Assembly: GCA_039029915.1 (NCBI GenBank) | Contig: JBCCFD010000267.1 | Coordinates: 1-10,667 of the forward strand | DNA: 10,667 nucleotides | Direction: 5' to 3' | From: QQUD01 sp039029915 | Lineage (GTDB): Bacteria > Chloroflexota > Anaerolineae > Promineifilales > Promineifilaceae | In this document: positions 1 to 7,402 of the stretch, piece by piece | Layout: each line of letters starts with the position of its first letter | How positions within the stretch are numbered: the first letter of the stretch is position 1 | Notes under the pieces: model-generated | The model's database searches: none | What the model was told of the DNA's origin: nothing | Seen by the model: the letters and a program-made list of their open reading frames with translations, nothing else | Translations under genes and position numbers: made by a program

Positions 1-956
1 CGATGGATTCATCAGGCAATATCATTGGTGGCGAAAATATTTTTAGTAGAAATGTGATCAGCGGCAATGACGCTCATGGTATTTCTATCTTTGGGGTCAA
101 AAATCAAATTTTAGGGAACTACATTGGTGTAGCTAGCGATAGCGAGACACCATTGCCAAATCACACAGGCGTTAGGCTTTGGATTTCTGCCGAGAGCAAT
201 ATCATAGGAGGAGTAGAATCCGGCGAAGCCAATATTATCGCGCACAATCTCAATGCGGGTATTTCAACCTCTGCAGGGGATAATAGTAAACCCGACCCTG
301 AATTTCCGATCAAAAATGAATTCCGTGGCAATCAAATCTTTGGGAATGGTGGATTAGGTATCGATTTAGCAGGCGATCAGGTGACAGCCAACGATTTGGA
401 TGATTTAGATAGCGGGGCTAACGGTCTTCAGAATTTCCCCGTTCTAACTAAAGTGCCCAACTCATTCATGGTAGATGTCACTTTGAATAGCCTACCCGAC
501 ATAGGGTATGCCATCGACTTTTATCGTAATGATACGTGTGACAGCTCAGATCACGGTCAAGGCCAAATCTATCTGGGCACCAAGTTTGAGCAGATCGACA
601 GCAGCGGTTCAGTAAATTTCAAATTCCTAGCTGATGATGCCGAAGCGGGCGATTTCATCACGGCAACCGCTACCGATCATCTTGGGAATACATCAGAATT
701 TTCGGCCTGCGTGCAAATTGATGGTACGCCACCTGACACCCCAACACCCACCCATACAGCCACGCCACCCCCAGCAGAAACCGGAACGGCAACGCCAACT
801 CTGGCAGCATCTTACACGCCAACTAGTTCACCTACGGCCACAGCAACGCGTGCTGGCGAAATGACCCCAACGCCGACAATGACAAAAACGGCCGTTCCTG
901 ACCCCAACTTAAACAATGATTATTTCAATTATCTCCCCGTTATAATTCACGATTAA
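1..956 (+). CDS. Secreted right-handed parallel beta-helix protein, 3' part (5' end outside window)
   Basis: The frame is open at the left edge (first full codon at position 3) and there is no signal peptide or ribosome binding site, so this is probably the C-terminal 317 residues of a longer exported protein. Residues 1-135 carry the Asn/Gly-rich rungs of a parallel beta-helix: NIIGG, NVISGN, NQILGNYIG, NIIAHN and NQIFGNGGLGIDL. Residues about 145-240 look like a beta-sandwich module ending in TATDHLGNTSEFS, with Cys near 178 and 237 that could pair. Residues about 242-300 are a low-complexity Pro/Thr linker of TPT and TAT units. The last residues are NYLPVIIHD, a hydrophobic LP tail. This order is familiar from large extracellular Chloroflexota proteins. 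Its ligand and function are not visible; polysaccharide binding or adhesion is a guess. The methionine at position 3 is unlikely to be the true start. Confidence 0.85.
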   Translation, partial: MDSSGNIIGGENIFSRNVISGNDAHGISIFGVKNQILGNYIGVASDSETPLPNHTGVRLWISAESNIIGGVESGEANIIAHNLNAGISTSAGDNSKPDPEFPIKNEFRGNQIFGNGGLGIDLAGDQVTANDLDDLDSGANGLQNFPVLTKVPNSFMVDVTLNSLPDIGYAIDFYRNDTCDSSDHGQGQIYLGTKFEQIDSSGSVNFKFLADDAEAGDFITATATDHLGNTSEFSACVQIDGTPPDTPTPTHTATPPPAETGTATPTLAASYTPTSSPTATATRAGEMTPTPTMTKTAVPDPNLNNDYFNYLPVIIHD

Positions 957-962
957 AGAAAG

Positions 963-1005
963 GCTGATAGCGCCGCTTTTCATTTATGGAAGCAGCGTTA
1001 TCAGC
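963..1005 (+). terminator. Terminator-like hairpin after the beta-helix gene
   Basis: The arms 963-978 and 990-1005 pair over 16 positions with one G-U wobble and one C-A mismatch, leaving an 11-base loop. The hairpin starts 7 bases after the stop codon, where a transcription terminator would lie. The usual run of T does not follow directly: the bases after it are ATAAATCGCG, with T-rich sequence only further on. It may be a terminator without a classical U tract, or an mRNA 3'-end stabiliser. Confidence 0.55.
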
Positions 1006-1072
1006 ATAAATCGCGTTCCATAATTATTGCTATTTTATTCAAACAAAAACCGCGACAGCCTAAAATTACACC

Positions 1073-1101
1073 TCGAAAAATTCCTTCTTTTATGATAAAA
1101 T
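1073..1101 (+). promoter_or_regulatory. Candidate sigma70-type promoter of uvrB
   Basis: TCGAAA (1073-1078, 4 of 6 to TTGACA) and TAAAAT (1096-1101, 5 of 6 to TATAAT) are separated by 17 bases. Transcription would start at about 1107-1109, inside the LexA-type box at 1105-1118, the geometry expected of a repressed SOS promoter. The -35 match is weak and the region is AT-rich, so other -10 boxes such as TATGAT at 1091-1096 are possible. Confidence 0.4.
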
Positions 1102-1104
1102 ACA

Positions 1105-1118
1105 AGAACGTAAGTTCT
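1105..1118 (+). promoter_or_regulatory. LexA (SOS) box upstream of uvrB
   Basis: The sequence AGAACGTAAGTTCT has perfect arms AGAAC/GTTCT around a 4-base centre. It therefore fits the core GAAC-N4-GTTC of the Gram-positive LexA/DinR operator (consensus CGAACRNRYGTTYC), a type also associated with Chloroflexota LexA. It lies 126 bases before the uvrB start codon and overlaps the predicted transcription start. uvrB is a classic SOS gene, which supports the call. A weaker copy, GAAC-TATC-GTTT, lies at 1124-1135. Confidence 0.6.
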
Positions 1119-1244
1119 ATATTGAACTATCGTTTATCAATAAATCTTTCTTTCAAAAACTACAGCTTTCTTCTATTTTGAATACCGCTCAGGACAGGGA
1201 TAAACATGACACCTGAACCCTGACACTTTCCACAAGGAGCAACC

Positions 1245-3302
1245 ATGGCCAAACTCGAAATTGTGTCTGATTTCAAACCGATGGGCGATCAACCCAAAGC
1301 GATTGAGCACCTTGTTCACGGCCTCAATGATGGCGAAAAGTACCAAACGCTACTTGGGGCAACAGGTACCGGTAAAACCTTTACGATGGCCAATGTGATC
1401 CAAGAATCACAGCGACCAACGCTTGTAATCGCTCATAATAAGACCCTAGCCGCCCAGCTTTATGCAGAATTTCGAGAGTTTTTCCCTAACAACGCCGTTT
1501 CCTATTTTGTAAGCTACTACGATTACTACCAACCCGAAGCGTACGTGCCGCGCCATGACCTGTTCATTGAAAAGGAAACAAAGATCAATGAAGAAATCGG
1601 CCGTTTGCGCCTCCTCGCCATGTCCAATCTTCTCACTCGAGAAGATGTGATCATTGTGGCCTCCGTCTCTTGTATCTATGGGATTGGCAATCCAACTGCT
1701 TGGGAAAAGGTAACGGTTGAAATTGAGCGAGGCAAGCAGTATCGACGAGACAATCTCCTCCGTCGGTTGGTAGATATACAATATGATCGAAACGATCTTG
1801 ATTTACGGCTTGGGACCTTCCGCGTGCGCGGTGATACGCTGCAAATCTTCCCCGCTTACGCTGAATCTGCCTACTCCGTTGAGTTTTGGGGAGATGAAGT
1901 AGAACGCATCACCGAGTTCGATCCGCTAACAGGTGAGCTCCTTCTTGAACATAGTGAAATCAAAATCTTCCCCGGCCGGGAATTTATTACCGACCAAGAC
2001 AAGCTTGCCAAAGCGATCAATGACATCGAGAACGAACTAACCGATCAGCTAGCTCACTTTAAGCAAAACAACATGCTTCTTGAGGCGCAGAGAATTGAAC
2101 AGCGCACGATGTATGATTTAGAAATGCTCAAAGAGATTGGGGTCACCTCCGGTATCGAAAATTACAGCCGCCACCTCGACCAGCGTCAAGAGGGTGAACC
2201 CCCCTGGACGCTACTAGATTACTTTCCAGCAAATTTCCTGCTTATCATAGATGAGAGCCACATCTCGGTACCCCAAATTCGGGGCATGTACGCTGGGGAT
2301 CGCAGTCGAAAATCCACCTTGGTTGACTTTGGCTTCCGGCTCCCTAGCGCATTGGATAATCGCCCGCTCAACTTTGATGAATTTGAGGAGCGCATTAATC
2401 AAATTGTTTTTACCAGCGCAACGCCCGGACCCTTTGAGCTGGAGCATTCTCCCGAGCCGGTTACACAGGTTATCCGCCCAACCGGTGTCTTGGACCCAAT
2501 CCTTGAAGTCCGGCCCGTTCGCGGTCAGGTTGATGATTTGTTAGGTGAAATCAACGCCCGAGCAGCTCGCGGAGAGCGAGTGCTGGTCACCACCTTAACA
2601 AAACGGATGTCTGAGGATTTGGCAGATTATCTGCTTGAGATGGGGGTGAAAGTTCATTATCTCCATTCAGAGGTTCACACAATTGAACGAACAGAAATTC
2701 TGCGCGACCTGCGGCTTGGTGTTTATGACGTCATTGTTGGGATCAATCTACTGCGAGAGGGTCTTGATTTACCGGAGGTCTCCCTCGTTGCGATTCTTGA
2801 TGCCGATAAAGAAGGTTTCTTACGCTCAGAAACATCGCTCATCCAAACGATAGGACGGGCAGCGCGACATGTAGATGGCAAAGTCATCATGTATGCCGAC
2901 AAAATTACACGCTCGATGAAAGCGGCCATTGATGTCACCAATGACCGGCGCAAAGTGCAGATGGATTACAATACTGAGCACGGCATTGAACCGCACAGCA
3001 TCTTGAAAGAGGTTAAAGATTTAACCGAAGACCTCAGTGAATCTTATGGGCAACCGGCTTTGGGTGAGGAAAAAGGCACCTACACCACCGCAGCGGACTT
3101 ACCAAAAGCGGAGCTTAACCAGATGATTAAAGAGCTTGAGAAGCAGATGAAGGAAGCAGCTCAGCAGTTGGAATTTGAAAAAGCGGCCGTTTTACGCGAT
3201 CAGGTGATGGAGATGCGTCAAATCATGATCCTGAAGGACAGCAAGCCTGATGAAAAAATGCCCGAATGGGAACGCATCCAACGGCTTGAAGATTCGATTT
3301 AG
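1245..3302 (+). CDS. uvrB: UvrABC excinuclease subunit B
   Basis: UvrB is the DNA-damage verification subunit of bacterial nucleotide-excision repair. UvrA loads it at the lesion, it uses ATP to probe the strand, and it recruits UvrC for the two incisions. The protein is 685 residues, close to the usual 660-690. Visible signatures are Walker A GATGTGKT (38-45), the beta-hairpin YYDYYQPEAYVP (91-102), the Walker B/DEAD-like DESH (336-339), TSATPGPFE (about 389), HSEVHTIER (about 474), REGLDLPEV (about 504), QTIGRAARH (about 534), and a C-terminal UVR coiled-coil module with LEFEKAAVLRDQ (about 631-665) that binds UvrC. All key motifs appear intact. The start is fixed by AAGGAG at 1234-1239, 5 bases before the ATG. 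It is probably expressed alone from the SOS-type promoter upstream. Its stop codon overlaps that of the convergent regulator gene. Confidence 0.98.
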   Translation: MAKLEIVSDFKPMGDQPKAIEHLVHGLNDGEKYQTLLGATGTGKTFTMANVIQESQRPTLVIAHNKTLAAQLYAEFREFFPNNAVSYFVSYYDYYQPEAYVPRHDLFIEKETKINEEIGRLRLLAMSNLLTREDVIIVASVSCIYGIGNPTAWEKVTVEIERGKQYRRDNLLRRLVDIQYDRNDLDLRLGTFRVRGDTLQIFPAYAESAYSVEFWGDEVERITEFDPLTGELLLEHSEIKIFPGREFITDQDKLAKAINDIENELTDQLAHFKQNNMLLEAQRIEQRTMYDLEMLKEIGVTSGIENYSRHLDQRQEGEPPWTLLDYFPANFLLIIDESHISVPQIRGMYAGDRSRKSTLVDFGFRLPSALDNRPLNFDEFEERINQIVFTSATPGPFELEHSPEPVTQVIRPTGVLDPILEVRPVRGQVDDLLGEINARAARGERVLVTTLTKRMSEDLADYLLEMGVKVHYLHSEVHTIERTEILRDLRLGVYDVIVGINLLREGLDLPEVSLVAILDADKEGFLRSETSLIQTIGRAARHVDGKVIMYADKITRSMKAAIDVTNDRRKVQMDYNTEHGIEPHSILKEVKDLTEDLSESYGQPALGEEKGTYTTAADLPKAELNQMIKELEKQMKEAAQQLEFEKAAVLRDQVMEMRQIMILKDSKPDEKMPEWERIQRLEDSI

Positions 3303-6115
3303 GGTATAGCTGGTTGCCACTGATCAAGAAGCTGTTTGGCCAGCTTTAAATCGGCTGTGTCAAAACCTTCTGTAAACCAATTATAGATTCCTGAAAGAAG
3401 CTGGTACGCCTCAACCACCCTTCCTTGGGAATGCCATAGTTCAGCTAAAGGAATTGAAGCCCGCAGCTCTAGTGAGCGGGCTTTTTGCTGTCGCGTAATT
3501 TCAATCGCCTGTAGGTAACATTTTTCAACTTCTTCGACAGGGTAGCGCAACTTTTCAAGAGCAGAGCCCTGAAGGGTATAAAGCCAGCCATCTAGATAAA
3601 CATTGCCGCGTTCTGATGAAAATGCAAGAAGTTTTTCAATTTCATCAAGCGCATATTCCGATTCATTGGCAACAAGATAAGCATCAATCAGCAACGCACG
3701 TCGAAACTGATCAAAAACCAAATTTCCATGCGCTTTCAAGGCCTCTACGTTATCTTGTATGAGTGGAATCCCTTGATTGAAATCGCCATCTTGCGATAAT
3801 GACCAACCATAATATATGCGCCCAAACCGAAGAAAAAAAGGATGGTTTTGATATTTACATGTTTCTATTTGCTGCAAAGATAATGCTTTGACTTTTGATA
3901 CATCCCGACAGAAAGCAAGCGTCATGTTGTGTAAATTCATATATTGAGCAGCAGAAGTTAGATGATTAATTGGATCATGATTCGCCTGATCCATGATTGA
4001 TTTTGTCACGGATACGGCATTTTCAGGATAGCCTGACAGCCAGAGGCAGTGTCCATAAGGAAAAATGGCAAACGGCTCATTTCGCATTTTGTATGCGGTT
4101 CGCACCTCTTCAAAGTTAAGTAAAGCTATCTGCAATCGGCCAAGATGCAGATGATTGTGAGCGACAGAAGCCTTGAGATAATCAGACTTAGATGGGTCAA
4201 TACCATTCTGTGGAAGTGACAATGCCTTAGAAACTAAATCTGATGACTCATGCCAATAACCATTCAGTCGATTTTGATTCGACAAACGCATCAATGCCTC
4301 AAATTTCAATTTAGGATCACCATTTCTTTTGGCAACCTCATATGCTTTTTGCCATGTCTCGCCACTTCTCTTTTCGCCAAGACCGTATATTCGCTGTAGA
4401 TCCCACCCCGCTTCAATTAATAGATAAAATAATTTTTCATCATTTTCATTTTTCTTAGGCAATTTCTGAAAAATATCTATTGATTTTTTTCTAAAATATA
4501 AGGAATTTTCAGAAGAATAGATTTTCCTAGCCTCATCTGCCGCTTTTTCATAATGACTAAATGCCTTCTGAAACAAACCTGCTTGTTCACAATGTACTGC
4601 GATTTCACCAAAATATGGATTGAGATGATTAGCATAATGTACTTCAATTCCTTCGGCGACGCGACGGTGAAGCTGTAGTTTTTTCACTTTGGAAATTTCA
4701 GCGTAGGCGACATCTCTTATCCGATCATGGCTAAAATCAAAGCGTGCACCGTCAATTTGACGAATCAACTTTCTTTGCCAAAGCGCATCGACAGCGGAAT
4801 AAACGTCGTCTTCATCCTTCTTGCTGGCAGTTATCAACAGGTCCACATCAAAAATGCGGCCAATGACGGCACCAAGTTGTGCCATTTGCAGGGCAAGCGC
4901 AGGCAATTGAGAGAATCGAGAGCGAATGATGGCGTACATTTTAGGAGGTATTGCCACCTGATTTTGCTCAAGCAACTCGCCATCTCCTTTAACGAAGGTT
5001 TGTAGCATTTTGTTCGACTGCCCTTTGATGGCCCGGACGCTTTCAATTGCAAAAAGAGGGTTGCCACCAGTGTTATCGAAAAATGACTCGCTGTTTTGTT
5101 GAGAAGCGGTTTGGGCATCAACCTGTTTTACTAGGGCAGAAATATCGCTTTGTTTTAAAGGTGCTAAATTGATTTGAGTCACCTGATCGGTGCGTTCAAG
5201 CTGTTGGATTAAATGATGCAGAGGGTGCTCAACACCAATCTCATCTAGACGCACGGTGCCCACGATAAGCAATGGTTGAACAGCCCGTTCAAGCAGATAT
5301 TGGAGCCATTCTAAGGTTTCTTTATCACACCATTGCAAATCATCAAGGACGAGTAGCAACGGCCGTTTCCCATCCCCTAAAAACACCTCATTCAACGCAT
5401 CAAAAAAATGCTTTCTTTGCACATCTTGTGAAATCGGCTTAGGGTGTTCAAGCGTGGGATCAGCCTCAAGCAGTTCGGGAAGGAGCCGAGCAACTTCACT
5501 TTTGCGCTTTGCCCCTATTTGCGGCAGCCGGCTTTGCACTGTTGATGTGCGCAACCAATCGACGATAGGCCCGTATGCCAACTGACCCTCTAACGAGTGA
5601 CAGCGGGTGTGGGACACACCAAACGCCCCCTTTTCGGCCTCCATCTGCAGCTCTTCTGCTAAACGTGTCTTACCAATCCCAGCCTCTCCGCTAATACAAA
5701 CAAGGTGTGACAAAGTAAGGTTTTGCCAAATGTCACGAAGTTTCGCCCACTCTAGCTCACGCCCGATCAACGGATACTCTACTTCTATGGACTGATTAAT
5801 CTGCGAATAGTTAGGGCTCTGCTTGATCGTCGGAAAGGCTTTGGTGGGCGTGGTGCCCATTGACAAAGGGGATTCAAAATGGGCGACATAGGTGCCTCGT
5901 GCCCGTTGGATAAATTCTTCTTGTTGGTCAGGTGGGATTTGCAAATGTTCAGCCAAAAGCTCAGCAATTTCAACTGACGGCCGTCTCTCATCACGTTCAA
6001 TTTTGTTTATTGTCACCGGAGAGCAGCCCACCCGTTCAGCTAGTCCGTTTCGGGTTAAATCCAACAGTTTACGGCGGCGTTTAACCCATTCTCCAAAAGA
6101 AACGATATCCGTCAT
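3299..6115 (-). CDS. STAND-type regulator: XRE helix-turn-helix, AAA ATPase, helical-repeat C-terminus
   Basis: Probable ATP-dependent transcriptional regulator or signal sensor of the MalT/AfsR-like STAND class; its inducer and targets are unknown. Residues 3-63 form an XRE/Cro helix-turn-helix (AERVGCSPVTINKIERDERR). Residues about 115-330 form an AAA_16/NACHT-like ATPase with IGRE at its start, Walker A GEAGIGKT (143-150), Walker B LLLVLDDLQW (253-262), sensor-like GTVRLDE (286-292) and TGGNPLF (about 349). After a winged-helix-like segment (about 390-480), residues about 510-935 are helical TPR-like repeats, the usual ligand or partner-sensing part. I chose the ATG at 6115 (938 residues) because GGAG lies 9 bases upstream. 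An in-frame ATG at 6130 would give 943 residues but has no clear ribosome binding site. The gene is monocistronic as seen and divergent from the lipoprotein gene. The HTH could instead serve in another role, but the domain order is clear. Confidence 0.92.
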   Translation of the reverse strand: MTDIVSFGEWVKRRRKLLDLTRNGLAERVGCSPVTINKIERDERRPSVEIAELLAEHLQIPPDQQEEFIQRARGTYVAHFESPLSMGTTPTKAFPTIKQSPNYSQINQSIEVEYPLIGRELEWAKLRDIWQNLTLSHLVCISGEAGIGKTRLAEELQMEAEKGAFGVSHTRCHSLEGQLAYGPIVDWLRTSTVQSRLPQIGAKRKSEVARLLPELLEADPTLEHPKPISQDVQRKHFFDALNEVFLGDGKRPLLLVLDDLQWCDKETLEWLQYLLERAVQPLLIVGTVRLDEIGVEHPLHHLIQQLERTDQVTQINLAPLKQSDISALVKQVDAQTASQQNSESFFDNTGGNPLFAIESVRAIKGQSNKMLQTFVKGDGELLEQNQVAIPPKMYAIIRSRFSQLPALALQMAQLGAVIGRIFDVDLLITASKKDEDDVYSAVDALWQRKLIRQIDGARFDFSHDRIRDVAYAEISKVKKLQLHRRVAEGIEVHYANHLNPYFGEIAVHCEQAGLFQKAFSHYEKAADEARKIYSSENSLYFRKKSIDIFQKLPKKNENDEKLFYLLIEAGWDLQRIYGLGEKRSGETWQKAYEVAKRNGDPKLKFEALMRLSNQNRLNGYWHESSDLVSKALSLPQNGIDPSKSDYLKASVAHNHLHLGRLQIALLNFEEVRTAYKMRNEPFAIFPYGHCLWLSGYPENAVSVTKSIMDQANHDPINHLTSAAQYMNLHNMTLAFCRDVSKVKALSLQQIETCKYQNHPFFLRFGRIYYGWSLSQDGDFNQGIPLIQDNVEALKAHGNLVFDQFRRALLIDAYLVANESEYALDEIEKLLAFSSERGNVYLDGWLYTLQGSALEKLRYPVEEVEKCYLQAIEITRQQKARSLELRASIPLAELWHSQGRVVEAYQLLSGIYNWFTEGFDTADLKLAKQLLDQWQPAIP

Positions 6116-6134
6116 TGACCCCAACTCCATCTTT

Positions 6135-6182
6135 GTACCAATTTCTGTATCAATTATCGTACCACATTTTGATACCCGTCCA
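6135..6182 (-). promoter_or_regulatory. Candidate promoter and operator of the STAND regulator
   Basis: On the minus strand, TGGACG (6182-6177) and GATAAT (6158-6153) form a possible -35/-10 pair with an 18-base spacer. Two kinds of repeat overlap it. GTACCA occurs twice in the plus sense (6135-6140 and 6159-6164, 24 bases apart). GTATCAA (6147-6153) faces TTGATAC (6169-6175), separated by 15 bases. Such symmetry around a -10 box would suit autoregulation by the helix-turn-helix protein encoded next to it. Every element is short, so this is tentative. Confidence 0.35.
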
Positions 6183-6546
6183 CAGCCTGCAATTGATTAA
6201 ATACAAACATCAACGCGAAGCAAATCGCATAACAGGGTCAGTGCTCCAGCCGCTCTCGTGCCAATATCGGGGGAGGGGATTGGGGGCCATTTTTTAAACG
6301 GCCGTTTATTTCAAAATAACAATCCAATTTATACAAAAAACAGCGATGACGCTGATGTGACGGTGTCATGACGAGTCAGGGGCAGAATGAACGTTGATTG
6401 CACTTTGCTTGTGATTGGATTCCGGCGCTGTATCAAACGAGCAACGTCTTATGACCCACAACAAAATGTGCGGTTACCAAGGTTTCACATAACGGGCATG
6501 GTCAAAAAGCCACGCCTCAAAATTTTTTCATTAAAAGGAGAAAAAA
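6183..6546. other. Intergenic region between the divergent regulator and lipoprotein genes
   Basis: No convincing gene was found here. The stretch holds a G-rich patch on the plus strand with three G runs (6269-6286). It also holds a 14-bp palindrome centred on ACGGCCGT (6295-6308) and a TGAC-N3-GTCA inverted repeat (6358-6368). The final bases carry the ribosome binding site AGGAG (6536-6540) of the lipoprotein gene, 6 bases before its ATG. A rightward promoter must presumably lie here, but I could not pick one with good -35 and -10 matches. A short open frame starting at 6387 runs into the lipoprotein gene in another frame and is not supported. Confidence 0.6.
6295..6308. repeat. Intergenic copy of the iterated palindrome, extended to 14 bp
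   Basis: TAAACGGCCGTTTA is a perfect palindrome containing the ACGGCCGT octamer that recurs through the window. It is the only exact copy lying outside genes and the one with the longest perfect symmetry. No run of T at the right place suggests that it works as a terminator. Confidence 0.7.
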
Positions 6547-7314
6547 ATGAAAAAAAACGTTTTATACTCATTTTTACTTTTAGTTCTAGTGTCACTTTTT
6601 ATGGTGGCTTGTCAAACGCCAGCGGTTGAAGAAACGGCCGTTGTCTCTGCCCAAGACACATCAGCCCCCTTACCTGTCGCTTATTCGGGCGACTTCCCCC
6701 GTTTAGCCTTTGACACCGTCATGCCCACGGGCCAAAGCGTCGCTGTTGAATGCCAAGATGCAGGGGGGGACTACCCCTACACTCCCTATGATTGGCCTGA
6801 TGCCAGCGCCACACTTGAAATACGCCAAGGCGCAGGCAAAAGCGTCGTCTCCATAGATATTAAAAAGGCCAAACCAGACACCTACTACACTACATGGCTT
6901 CGGTTAAAAGGGGAAACCCCAAATGGGGAGTCGTTTGGTGGCAACCCATTGATGGGCATTCCAGGCACCCCCCTGCTTCCATCCTCGGAGTTAAACAATG
7001 CGCTAGACGCCGTCAGCACGCCTAACGACAGTAGCATCAATGGTTTTTATACAGATGAAGACGGCAATGCTACCTTCTCAATCGAGCTTGATTTCCCCAT
7101 CATTAATGGCTCTTATCCATTCCACAAATTTGAGGGCTTCGACGCCTCAGATGGACGCTTTTTGCTCGATGCGCCAAGCGCACAGCCGGTTGCGATTGCA
7201 GGCAAGGGGTCTGCCCCATTCACCATACGAATTGCATCCCACTGTGTCGATGGCCTCGGCCACGGTTTACTACCTGGCCCCCATGAAGGTTGGTTTGATT
7301 GGGTGATGGAGTAG
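6547..7314 (+). CDS. Putative lipoprotein of unknown function
   Basis: The 255-residue product starts with a short Lys-rich n-region, a hydrophobic stretch (residues 5-20) and a lipobox-like MVAC. Cys22 would be the lipidated first residue of the mature protein, anchoring it to the outer face of the cytoplasmic membrane. A low-complexity linker (23-45) leads to a predicted beta-rich domain. Notable segments are SIDIKKAKPDTYYTTWLRL (about 101-119), TDEDGNATFSIELDFP (about 169-184) and the C-terminal SHCVDGLGHGLLPGPHEGWF (about 231-250). The His/Gly/Pro/Trp-rich end looks conserved, but I cannot assign a family or function. AGGAG lies 6 bases before the ATG. The orphan gene downstream begins 88 bases after the stop with no hairpin between, so the two may be co-transcribed. 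It lacks the LP tail of the other exported proteins. Confidence 0.88.
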   Translation: MKKNVLYSFLLLVLVSLFMVACQTPAVEETAVVSAQDTSAPLPVAYSGDFPRLAFDTVMPTGQSVAVECQDAGGDYPYTPYDWPDASATLEIRQGAGKSVVSIDIKKAKPDTYYTTWLRLKGETPNGESFGGNPLMGIPGTPLLPSSELNNALDAVSTPNDSSINGFYTDEDGNATFSIELDFPIINGSYPFHKFEGFDASDGRFLLDAPSAQPVAIAGKGSAPFTIRIASHCVDGLGHGLLPGPHEGWFDWVME

Positions 7315-7402
7315 GGAATTTGCAGTTACACATCAGAAAAGAAAGAAGACACCTTAGTCAAAAAAATACGCATTGTTTCACAAATAAAAAAGGACTCATA
7401 AC

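Noticed and set aside
727..905. Repetitive ACC/ACG/CCA tract as a minisatellite or CRISPR-like repeat
   Set aside because: It encodes a Pro/Thr linker with irregular units and no conserved spacer-repeat structure.
1446..1781. Antisense open frame of 111 codons inside uvrB
   Set aside because: It lies wholly inside an intact, conserved gene and has no independent start signal; it is a shadow of the uvrB codons.
1971..1980. CCCGGCCGGG palindrome as a copy of the iterated octamer
   Set aside because: It shares only the CGGCCG core; the flanking bases are not A and T, and it lies in conserved uvrB codons.
6128..6130. ATG at 6130 as the start of the STAND regulator
   Set aside because: It lacks a ribosome binding site, whereas the in-frame ATG at 6115 has GGAG at 9 bases. 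It remains possible and adds only five residues.
6269..6286. G-rich patch as a possible G-quadruplex
   Set aside because: Only three long G runs are present, so a three-tetrad intramolecular quadruplex needs a fourth run that is absent; a two-tetrad form would be weak.
6358..6368. TGAC-N3-GTCA inverted repeat as a CRP-type site
   Set aside because: The half-sites are only four bases and the spacing differs from the TGTGA-N6-TCACA pattern; chance occurrence is likely.
6387..6629. Open frame of 80 codons upstream of the lipoprotein gene
   Set aside because: It overlaps the first 83 bases of the well-supported lipoprotein gene in another frame, has no clear ribosome binding site, and its product has no recognisable features.
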